The position numbers and the translations under genes are program-made. Source: Mesorhizobium sp. B1-1-8 (GTDB lineage: Bacteria > Pseudomonadota > Alphaproteobacteria > Rhizobiales > Rhizobiaceae). Taken from it: a stretch of DNA of 64,000 nt. The notes beneath the pieces were generated by a model. It ran no database searches. It was not told the origin of the DNA and saw only the letters and a list, made by a program, of their open reading frames with translations. Position 1 is the stretch's first letter, and each line of letters begins with the position of its first letter. This document shows positions 8,826-15,669 of the stretch, piece by piece. The DNA is taken from NCBI RefSeq assembly GCF_006442795.2, contig NZ_CP083956.1, positions 1,426,001-1,490,000 of the forward strand, given 5' to 3'.

Positions 8826-9544
8826 TTCTTCACCGTCGAGGCTTCGGCAACCGTGACCCCTTCGGCGGGCCGAACCGACACAATGCCGCGCACCAGCGAC
8901 AGCACATATTTGCTATATTCGGTGAACAGCACCCGCAGCGCTTCCGGCTTGGTCAGCCAGCCGCCATTGCCGAGGTTGGTGTTGACCACCGGATAGGGCT
9001 CGAGCCTGGCGCCATGCAGCAGCCGGCTCATCTCCAAGAGGCTGCGCGGCATGTGATAGTTGTTGGTGACGAGGATGACACTGCCATAAGCGTGGCTTTC
9101 CACCCATTTGGCGCTTTCCTCGGCATTGCCGATGGTGTCGAGCGCGGCACGGTCGATATCGACGCAGCAGGAGAACAGCTGCTTGTCGCCGCCGAGCGCG
9201 GCCTGCAACTGACGGCGGCTGGCCGAGGGGTGGACGCCGCTGATCAGCAGCCGCTCGCCCTTGCCGGACGCAAGCAGCTCCATGGCTGCGTCGAGGCGCG
9301 ACTGCCCACCGGTAAGCACGATGATGGCATCGGCCTTCGGCGGATCGAGCGGCGTCGACATGTGGCTGACCCTGTCGGCAAACCAGCCGAAGCCGCCGGC
9401 AAAAAGCGCCAGCACGGCAAGCAGGGCGAAGCCGCAGATACGAAGCGCAAGCCTGAGCCGACCAGATCCGGTGGGTGCAGCGGCACGCACAAGCGCCGCT
9501 GGCATCCTTCCAGCCGTACCGGTCTGCTCCCTCGCGTCCATCAT
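8822..9544 (-). CDS. YdcF/DUF218 family membrane protein
   Basis: 240 aa. The N-terminal tail is followed by one membrane segment at about residues 32-52 and a cytosolic or periplasmic DUF218 domain with DAIIVLTGGQSRLDAAMELL, SGVHPS and NNYHMPRSLLEM. SanA/ElyC/YdcF relatives are linked to envelope and peptidoglycan homeostasis. The gene lies downstream of ftsEX on the same strand, which fits a cell-envelope role. Confidence 0.83.
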   Translation of the reverse strand: MMDAREQTGTAGRMPAALVRAAAPTGSGRLRLALRICGFALLAVLALFAGGFGWFADRVSHMSTPLDPPKADAIIVLTGGQSRLDAAMELLASGKGERLLISGVHPSASRRQLQAALGGDKQLFSCCVDIDRAALDTIGNAEESAKWVESHAYGSVILVTNNYHMPRSLLEMSRLLHGARLEPYPVVNTNLGNGGWLTKPEALRVLFTEYSKYVLSLVRGIVSVRPAEGVTVAEASTVKN

Positions 9545-9711
9545 CCCCAGGTTAATCCTGAAAGCATCCTATGGTTAACTCTGAAATGCGATCTTTGATA
9601 GATAAGACGGCGCACATTGCGTTACGGCAGCTGCCCGGTCCGTGATCGTTGCACCGGATGGGCATAACGCTTTCAGGCGGCCTTTCCTCTTGTCCTGCGG
9701 CCCGATCATCG

Positions 9712-10701
9712 TCAGCCTCCATCCGGCTGGCGGACGTCGATGTCGCTGAGATAGGCGACGACCGTGACGTGCGAGGTCGCCGCCGTCAGCGCGCCGATCA
9801 CCAGCACCATCAGGCCGACGCCGAGATAGCCGGCGGTGCCGATGGCGAAATTGCCGAACAGCGCAGTCGCCTGGTCGGCCTGGGGTGTGGCCATGTTGCG
9901 CGACGACCACCAGGAAAAGACGATGAAAACCAGGATCGCGGCGGCACCGCCCGCGGCAGCGCCCTTCATGCCGGTGACCAGGAAATGCCAGCGGAACTCG
10001 CGCGCGATGAAGCGCGCCTCGGCGCCGACGAAATGCAGCACCTCGATGATGTGGCCGTTGCCGGCCATGGCGCCACGGGTGGCGAACACCACGGTCAGCA
10101 CTGTCGCCGACAGCATCAGCGCCAGCACGGCGACGCCGATCGTCACGGTCGTATGGGCCATGGCGACCAGCCGGTCGACCCAGGTGCGGTGGTCGTCAAG
10201 CGCTGCGCTCGGCAGCTTGGGCGTGATCGCCGCGCGCATGGCGGCGAAGTCCGGCGGGCTGGCCTCGTCGATGGTGACGATGATGAGACGCGGCACCGGC
10301 AATTCGTCGATGTTGAGGCCGCTGCCCAGCCATGGTTCCAGCAGGCGGGCCGTCGCGTCGCGGTCGATGATCCTGGTGCCGGTCACGCCGGGAAATTCGC
10401 CGGCGATCCGCGAGGCCTGCGCAAGGGCCGCCTCCATATCGAGGCCCTCGGCGGGCTTGATCTGGATCGTCGCCTCGCGCGAGATCTGGTTCTGCCACAC
10501 CGAAGCGGTGTCGCGCACCAGGGTCACGGCGCCGAAGGTCAGGCAGGACAGGAAGGTCATGATGGCGATGACCAGCACCAGCGCCCTGCCGGCGATGTTC
10601 TGCGCCGGCACGATCGGCGCCATGCGGCGCTGGACGCGCTGCGCCGTTGCCGTTGTCTCGGCGGCTTCGTCGTGGAGATGGTCGGCCGGAAGGTCAGTCA
10701 T
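9712..10701 (-). CDS. ftsX: cell division protein FtsX
   Basis: A 329-aa inner-membrane subunit of the FtsEX complex, which couples ATP hydrolysis to periplasmic peptidoglycan hydrolase activation at the septum. There is one membrane segment near residues 38-62, a periplasmic domain to about 165, then three C-terminal membrane segments, as expected for this family. The start overlaps the 3' end of ftsE by 8 bp, indicating translational coupling. Confidence 0.9.
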   Translation of the reverse strand: MTDLPADHLHDEAAETTATAQRVQRRMAPIVPAQNIAGRALVLVIAIMTFLSCLTFGAVTLVRDTASVWQNQISREATIQIKPAEGLDMEAALAQASRIAGEFPGVTGTRIIDRDATARLLEPWLGSGLNIDELPVPRLIIVTIDEASPPDFAAMRAAITPKLPSAALDDHRTWVDRLVAMAHTTVTIGVAVLALMLSATVLTVVFATRGAMAGNGHIIEVLHFVGAEARFIAREFRWHFLVTGMKGAAAGGAAAILVFIVFSWWSSRNMATPQADQATALFGNFAIGTAGYLGVGLMVLVIGALTAATSHVTVVAYLSDIDVRQPDGG

Positions 10702-11353
10702 AGACGTCCAGCCTTCCGCCGGCCAGGATCATGCGCCTCGCATCGACCTGTTCCATCAGGCCGAGATCGTGGGTGGCGATGACCACGGCGGTGCCGAGCC
10801 GGTTGAGCTCGATAAACAGTCTGAGCAGCCGGCGCGCCAGCGGCGGGTCGACATTGCCGGTCGGCTCGTCGGCAAGCAGGATTTCCGGTTGTTCGATCAG
10901 CGCCCGGGCGATCGCCGCGCGCTGCTTCTCGCCGCCGGACAGCACCGGCGGCAGCACATGCATGCGGTCGCCGAGGCCGACCCATTTCAGGAGCTCGGTG
11001 ACATCGGTGCGGTAGCCCGCTTCCTCGCGCCCGCGCACGCGCAAGGGCAGCGCCACGTTCTCATAGGTGGTCATGTGGTCGAGCAGGCGGAAATCCTGGA
11101 ACACCACGCCGATGCGGCGGCGCATGAGCGGCAGCTCGCTGCGCGAGATGCGTGAGCGGTCCTTGCCGAAAATGGTGATCAAGCCGCGCGTCGGCTTTAG
11201 CGACATGAACAGAAGCCGCAGCAAGGTCGTCTTGCCGGCGCCCGAGGGACCGCTCAGGAACTGAAAGGAGCGCTCCGGAATGTGCAGGGAGATGTCGCGG
11301 AGAATTTCCGGACCCATGCCATAGCGAAGGCCGACATTTTCGAAGCGGATCAC
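10694..11353 (-). CDS. ftsE: cell division ATP-binding protein FtsE
   Basis: 219-aa ABC ATPase. Walker A GPSGAGKTT is at residues 35-43, the signature LSGGEKQ at 138-144, Walker B ILLADEP at 158-164 and the switch histidine in IATHD near 193. It forms the cytosolic half of FtsEX. A full CtrA-type site lies about 70 bp upstream of the start codon, so cell-cycle control is plausible. Confidence 0.94.
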   Translation of the reverse strand: MIRFENVGLRYGMGPEILRDISLHIPERSFQFLSGPSGAGKTTLLRLLFMSLKPTRGLITIFGKDRSRISRSELPLMRRRIGVVFQDFRLLDHMTTYENVALPLRVRGREEAGYRTDVTELLKWVGLGDRMHVLPPVLSGGEKQRAAIARALIEQPEILLADEPTGNVDPPLARRLLRLFIELNRLGTAVVIATHDLGLMEQVDARRMILAGGRLDVYD

Positions 11354-11423
11354 GTTCGGCGACCTGAAACTTTCGGCGGCGGTTTGCCAGCCTTTTCTCC
11401 CATAAGACCATCGGCCGGCATGG

Positions 11424-11438
11424 TTAATCGTCGGTTAA
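11424..11438. promoter_or_regulatory. candidate CtrA binding site upstream of ftsE
   Basis: TTAA-N7-TTAA occurs at 11424-11438, the full consensus of the alphaproteobacterial cell-cycle regulator CtrA. A further TTAACCAA half-site is at 11485-11492. Both lie in the divergent gap between ftsE and the 11535 gene. The functional assignment is from consensus only. Confidence 0.5.
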
Positions 11439-11534
11439 TTTCGGCTCGTTTTCGACCTATCACAGCGGTTCCGGTGGGGAAGCGTTAACCAATTCCGTTT
11501 ACGCAAAAGAAACGAAGACTGCACTGGAGCCGTA

Positions 11535-12173
11535 ATGGCCGAGGATCGAACCGCGCGCCCTGTTTCCGGCGAAATCATGGCCGGAATGCCGGCAAACGCA
11601 GCGGGGCGCGTGATGCCCGATGCGCAGGTCGACATTGTCGATGCCGACTATGTCGTGCTGCCGCGTTCGGATATCCGTTCTGCCGCGGCGGCATCGCATC
11701 CGCATTCCTCGCCTGCCATGCCGCCCATCGAAGGCATGGGCATGCTGCGCAAGCCCGAGGTCGTGCCGGCGCGGCCGTCGCGCGGCGGTCCGATCTTCTG
11801 GATCGCCGGCGTCGGTGCGGCGCTGGCCGCATTCTGGGTGTCGGGCGGCCACGCTTTGGTGCGCCAGAGCCCGTTCTGGGCGAGCCCGCAGCCGCTCAGC
11901 GCGCTCAGCATTTCCGGCGTGACGTCGCGTATCGATGCATCGGGGCTGAAGCCTGTCCTGTTCGTCGACGGCGAGGCCGCCAATGACGGCGCCAGCGCCT
12001 CACCTTTGCCGCCGCTTGAGATACGCGTCACCGACAACAACAGCAACATCATCCGGTACAGACTGGGGACACCCAACCGGTCGCTGGCGCCCGGCGAAAA
12101 ATTCGGCTTTTCCAGCCGCCTCGATGTGCCTAGAAACGGGGTGAAGGCCGTCGCGGTCACTTTCGCCGGCTAG
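11535..12173 (+). CDS. membrane-anchored hypothetical protein (possible MJ0042/DUF3426 relative)
   Basis: 212 aa. A cytosolic, Pro/Ala-rich N-terminal part of about 85 residues is followed by one membrane segment at about 86-104 and a periplasmic beta domain. That domain has SISGVTSRIDASG and LAPGEKFGFSSRLDVP, which resembles the C-terminal half of proteins that usually begin with an MJ0042 zinc ribbon. The zinc-ribbon cysteines are absent. It is divergent from ftsE and 23 bp upstream of hpt, so it may be co-transcribed with hpt. The function is unknown. Confidence 0.72.
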   Translation: MAEDRTARPVSGEIMAGMPANAAGRVMPDAQVDIVDADYVVLPRSDIRSAAAASHPHSSPAMPPIEGMGMLRKPEVVPARPSRGGPIFWIAGVGAALAAFWVSGGHALVRQSPFWASPQPLSALSISGVTSRIDASGLKPVLFVDGEAANDGASASPLPPLEIRVTDNNSNIIRYRLGTPNRSLAPGEKFGFSSRLDVPRNGVKAVAVTFAG

Positions 12174-12196
12174 GTGGTTCTCTGGAAAGGTAGTCG

Positions 12197-12739
12197 ATGC
12201 CAGTTGTGCGCGGCAAAGATATCGAGGTCCTGTTTTCGGCGTCGGCAATCGCGCGCCGCAATCTCGAACTCGCCAAGGAGATCGCCGGGCGCGACTATCA
12301 CGACCTCTTGGTGATCTCGATCCTCAAGGGCTCGTTCGTCTTCGCCGCCGATCTCATCCGCGCCATGCATGATGTCGGCCTGTCGCCGGAAGTCGAGTTC
12401 ATCTTCATCTCCAGCTACGGCGCCGGCACCACGAGCGGCGAGGTCAGGGTGCTGCGCGACATCGACAACGAGGTCGCCGGCCGCGACGTGCTGTTGATCG
12501 ACGACATACTGGAATCCGGCAAGACGCTGTCCTACACCCGCGACCTGATGCTGTCGCGCGGGGCCAAGAGCTGCGCAATCGCCGTGCTGCTCGACAAGCG
12601 CATGCGCCGCCAGACCTCGCTCAACGCCGATTATGTCGGTTTCGACTGCCCCGACTATTTCGTCGTCGGCTACGGCATGGATGTCGCGCATGCGTTCCGG
12701 GAATTGCCGTTTGTCGGCGTCGTCAAAGGCGACGCCTGA
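12197..12739 (+). CDS. hpt: hypoxanthine phosphoribosyltransferase
   Basis: A 180-aa purine salvage enzyme that makes IMP or GMP from hypoxanthine or guanine and PRPP. The PRPP loop VLLIDDILESGKT is at residues 98-110. The early strand LLVISILKGSFVFAADL and the purine-binding DYFVVGYGMD near the C-terminus are typical. It starts 23 bp after the membrane-anchored hypothetical gene. Confidence 0.93.
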   Translation: MPVVRGKDIEVLFSASAIARRNLELAKEIAGRDYHDLLVISILKGSFVFAADLIRAMHDVGLSPEVEFIFISSYGAGTTSGEVRVLRDIDNEVAGRDVLLIDDILESGKTLSYTRDLMLSRGAKSCAIAVLLDKRMRRQTSLNADYVGFDCPDYFVVGYGMDVAHAFRELPFVGVVKGDA

Positions 12740-12823
12740 GGCCGCCGGCGCGATTTTTGAAAAGTCTCGCCAACGATTCAAATTTTCAGAAAACATCAAC
12801 ATTTCCCCGCCATCTATTTGGCC

Positions 12824-13216
12824 ATGGCAAAGCTTCTGATCGTCGAGGACGATGAGTCCGTCCGCACACTCGCCGCCCGCGCGCTGGAGCATGACGGGCA
12901 CAGCGTCACCGTCGCCGCCGACGGCGCGCAGGGACTGGCGCTAATCAATCAGGCGCGCGGCGGCTATGATCTGGTGGTGTCCGATATCCGCATGCCGGAG
13001 ATGGACGGCATCGAAATGGCGACGGCCGCAGCAAAACAGTTCCCGGCGATGAAGATCATGCTGATGACCGGCTACGCCGACCAGCGCGAGCGCGCCGAGG
13101 AGCTGAACGGCATTATCCTCGACGTCGTGCAAAAGCCTTTCACGCTGGCCGAAATCCGCGCCCGCGTCGGACGCGCCCTGGCAGCGCCACGCGCCCTGGC
13201 AGGCGCGCAAAGGTAA
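12824..13216 (+). CDS. single-domain response regulator (CpdR-like)
   Basis: 130 aa, a lone receiver domain. The acidic pair is D9/D10, the phosphoacceptor D54 (VVSDIRMPEMDG), the conserved Thr is T82 (LMTGYAD) and the switch Lys K104 (VVQKPF). There is no output domain. Rhizobial single receivers at this locus resemble CpdR, which directs ClpXP-dependent CtrA turnover in relatives. The nearby CtrA-type site at ftsE is consistent with a cell-cycle theme. No clear Shine-Dalgarno is visible before the ATG. Confidence 0.75.
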   Translation: MAKLLIVEDDESVRTLAARALEHDGHSVTVAADGAQGLALINQARGGYDLVVSDIRMPEMDGIEMATAAAKQFPAMKIMLMTGYADQRERAEELNGIILDVVQKPFTLAEIRARVGRALAAPRALAGAQR

Positions 13217-13240
13217 GACTTTGAGTTTTGCGCATGGCGA

Positions 13241-14194
13241 TCACCACGTCGCGTCGCCGGTTGCGGCGAGCGCCGGTGAAGCCCTGCGTCGGCGTTCGCC
13301 GCCAAGGGCAAGCAGGCCGGCGCCGATGATCAGCGCTGCGCCCAGCGCCGTCGTTGCGCGCGGCACCTCGGCGAAGAACAGAAAGCCCCAGAGCGGCGAC
13401 CAGATGATGCCGGTGTATTCGAAAGTGGCGACGCGGTTGGCGGGCGCCATCCGGTAGGCCTGCGACAACAGGATCATGCCGGCCGAGGCGACGAAGCCGC
13501 AGGCGGCCATCTTGAGGAAGTCCTGCATCGTCGGCCACACCCATGGCCTGACCAGGAATTCGAGGCTCGGGTGCGCCGCGTGGGTGATGCCGGCGAGGTG
13601 GAAGGCGGCGGCCACAACTATGGCGCCGGTGAGATAGGCGCCGTTCTGGTAGAAGGCCATGACAGTCGAGGATTCGGTGTTGCCAATCCGGCGCGCCATC
13701 AGTTGCGAGAAGCCGTAGAGGAATGCCGAGCCGAGCGACAGCAGCGCCGCCCAGTCGAACAAGCCGGCGCCCGGCCGCAGCATCACGATGACCCCGACAA
13801 GGCCGATGAGCACGGTCGCCAGCGTCTGCCATGACACGCGCTCGCCAAGATAGGGCCCGGCAAGCGCCATGATGAACAGCGGCGCCATGAAATAGAGCGC
13901 CACCGCGTCGGCCAGCGGCAACGCGGCGATCGCCAGATAGTAGACCGTGTAGGATGAGAACTGGATGAAGGCGCGCAGCGTCAGCATGGCGAAGCGTTTC
14001 GACAGCAGCGCGCGCAGGCCGACATCGGCATGGACGATCACGATCAGGATCGGCAGCGCGACAATAGCGCGGATCGCCATCACCTCGGTCACCGGATATC
14101 CGCCCGACACCGCTTTCACCAGCGGATCCTGCAGCGAAAACACCAGCACGCCGAGGCAGAGGCTCAGAATGCCAAGCGCCGTCCGGTTCTGCAT
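13241..14194 (-). CDS. DMT-superfamily transporter (two EamA domains)
   Basis: A 317-aa inner-membrane protein with about ten hydrophobic segments arranged as two EamA repeats (first around FSLQDPLVKAVSGGYPVTEVM, second around SQAYRMAPANRVATFEYTG). It is a probable metabolite exporter with unknown substrate. ATG 14194 is the start that begins directly with the first membrane helix. It is divergent from a LysR gene, a classic regulator/exporter arrangement. Its leader contains a hairpin with arms GCCCGCT (14215-14221) and AGCGGGC (14234-14240). Confidence 0.85.
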   Translation of the reverse strand: MQNRTALGILSLCLGVLVFSLQDPLVKAVSGGYPVTEVMAIRAIVALPILIVIVHADVGLRALLSKRFAMLTLRAFIQFSSYTVYYLAIAALPLADAVALYFMAPLFIMALAGPYLGERVSWQTLATVLIGLVGVIVMLRPGAGLFDWAALLSLGSAFLYGFSQLMARRIGNTESSTVMAFYQNGAYLTGAIVVAAAFHLAGITHAAHPSLEFLVRPWVWPTMQDFLKMAACGFVASAGMILLSQAYRMAPANRVATFEYTGIIWSPLWGFLFFAEVPRATTALGAALIIGAGLLALGGERRRRASPALAATGDATW

Positions 14195-14258
14195 GATCGA
14201 TCCAGCGAAAAAGAGCCCGCTACCGTTTCGGGCAGCGGGCACGAGTGAGGACTTTCGA

Positions 14259-14296
14259 ATTGGTCCGCGGCCGAATCTCGCGGCCGCATATCCAAT
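14259..14296. promoter_or_regulatory. composite palindrome between divergent DMT exporter and LysR genes
   Basis: The outer arms ATTGG (14259-14263) and CCAAT (14292-14296) surround the inner arms GCGGCCG (14267-14273) and CGGCCGC (14281-14287), nearly concentric. The position between a LysR gene and its divergent neighbour suggests an operator. No experimental consensus is claimed. Confidence 0.4.
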
Positions 14297-14370
14297 GGGT
14301 GGAGCAAATATCCCGCGGTATTTGACATGTTGCAAACGAATTGGAATGATACCAGCAATCAGAATTTCTT

Positions 14371-15267
14371 ATGGCGGCACTGCATGAAGCCCACCCTCGA
14401 CAGCGACCTCCTCGCACCTTCGTGGCGGTAGCCGAGACCGGCAATTTCACCCGGGCGGCGGAAAGGGCCGGGCGCACCCAGTCGGCAGTCTCCATGCAGA
14501 TGAAGAAACTGGAGGACATGGTCGGCGACAGCCTGTTCGAGCGCGGCTCGCGCGGCGTGGCGCTGACGCGCCGCGGCGGCGAGCTCATCGGCAACGCCCG
14601 CCGAATCGTGTCGCTGCTCGATGAGACGGCGGCCTCGCTGGTGGCGCCGCCGCTCGGCGGCCTGGTGCGCATCGGCATCCCGGCCGAATACGGCCGCTCG
14701 ATCCTGTCGCGGGCGCTCGGCGAATTCGCCAAGCGCCATCCGCGTGTCGAGGTCACCGTGCGCTACGCCCATTCGGCCTCGCAGGTGAGGGCGCTGGCGG
14801 CGGGCGAGCTCGACCTCGCCGTGGTGTTCGAGTGGGAGGGTTTTTCCGGCGGCGAGGTGCTGATGCACGACCCGACGGTGTGGGTGACATCGACGCTGCA
14901 TCACATGCATGAGGAGCGGCCGGTGCCGATCGCACTTTACAGTCGCGATGGCTGGTGCCGCGACTTCGCCGTCAAGTCGCTGCAGCAGCGCGGCCTCGAC
15001 TACCGCGTCGCCTATACCAGCGACACCAATGGCGGCTTGACGCTGGCCGTCACCTCGGGCCTTGCGATCGCGCCGATCTCGCGCAGCAACATCCCGCCCG
15101 ACTGCCGCGAACTGACGGCCGCCGACGGCTTCGGCGACATCGATTCCTCGAATGTGGTGCTGCACCGCAACCCGCAGTCGACCGGCGAAGCGATCGACGG
15201 CATGGAGGACGCGATCCGCGAGGCTTTCATGCTGACCAGGCAGGGGCGTCCAACGCCTGATCTCTGA
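14371..15267 (+). CDS. LysR-family regulator with apparent N-terminal frameshift
   Basis: The body is an intact LysR protein: RTFVAVAETGNFTRAAERAGR and SAVSMQMKKLE form the helix-turn-helix, and an effector domain follows. As written, the frame opens at ATG 14371 with MAALHEAHPRQRPP, which does not look like a LysR N-terminus. The overlapping frame from ATG 14384 gives MKPTLDSDLL, the usual beginning, and would join at RTF if one C were added to CTCCTC at 14408-14413. This is a single-base deletion or a sequencing error. It is divergent from the DMT exporter, its likely target. Confidence 0.8.
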   Translation: MAALHEAHPRQRPPRTFVAVAETGNFTRAAERAGRTQSAVSMQMKKLEDMVGDSLFERGSRGVALTRRGGELIGNARRIVSLLDETAASLVAPPLGGLVRIGIPAEYGRSILSRALGEFAKRHPRVEVTVRYAHSASQVRALAAGELDLAVVFEWEGFSGGEVLMHDPTVWVTSTLHHMHEERPVPIALYSRDGWCRDFAVKSLQQRGLDYRVAYTSDTNGGLTLAVTSGLAIAPISRSNIPPDCRELTAADGFGDIDSSNVVLHRNPQSTGEAIDGMEDAIREAFMLTRQGRPTPDL

Positions 15268-15273
15268 GCAAGT

Positions 15274-15639
15274 TCAGTCCTTTTCGTAAAAAGTCAGGCG
15301 GTTGCCGAAGGGATCGATGACCGTGACCTCCTTGGTCTCCCACGCTGTAGTTTCCAGGCCCGGCCGGTTGAAGCGGTATTTCTTCTCCTTGAACTCGCGA
15401 TGCAGGGCGACGATGTCGACAACCTCGATGCGGACATTGGCGCCCGGCGAACCATCGCCGTGGTGCTCGCTCAGATGCAGTTCGCAGCCGTCGCGGGCGA
15501 TACCCATGTAGAGCGGCGCATTGTCGTCGAAGCGATGCTCGAAGCGGACCTCGAAGCCAAGGAAGCCGAGGTAGAATTCCTGCGCCTTGGCGATGTCGAA
15601 GATGCGCAGGATCGGGGTGACGGTTCCGAGTTTCGGCAT
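15274..15639 (-). CDS. glyoxalase / bleomycin resistance (VOC) superfamily protein
   Basis: 121 aa with one paired beta-alpha-beta-beta-beta module set. Typical stretches are ILRIFDIAKAQEFYLGFLGFEV, CELHLSEHHGDG and VIDPFGNRLTFYE. Metal-binding positions H55 or H58 and the C-terminal E are plausible. It is probably a small dioxygenase-like or binding protein with unknown substrate. It ends 6 bp from the convergent LysR stop codon. Confidence 0.85.
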   Translation of the reverse strand: MPKLGTVTPILRIFDIAKAQEFYLGFLGFEVRFEHRFDDNAPLYMGIARDGCELHLSEHHGDGSPGANVRIEVVDIVALHREFKEKKYRFNRPGLETTAWETKEVTVIDPFGNRLTFYEKD

Positions 15640-15669
15640 GGCGGTGCAACCGTCCGGAGTAGTCTGGAG

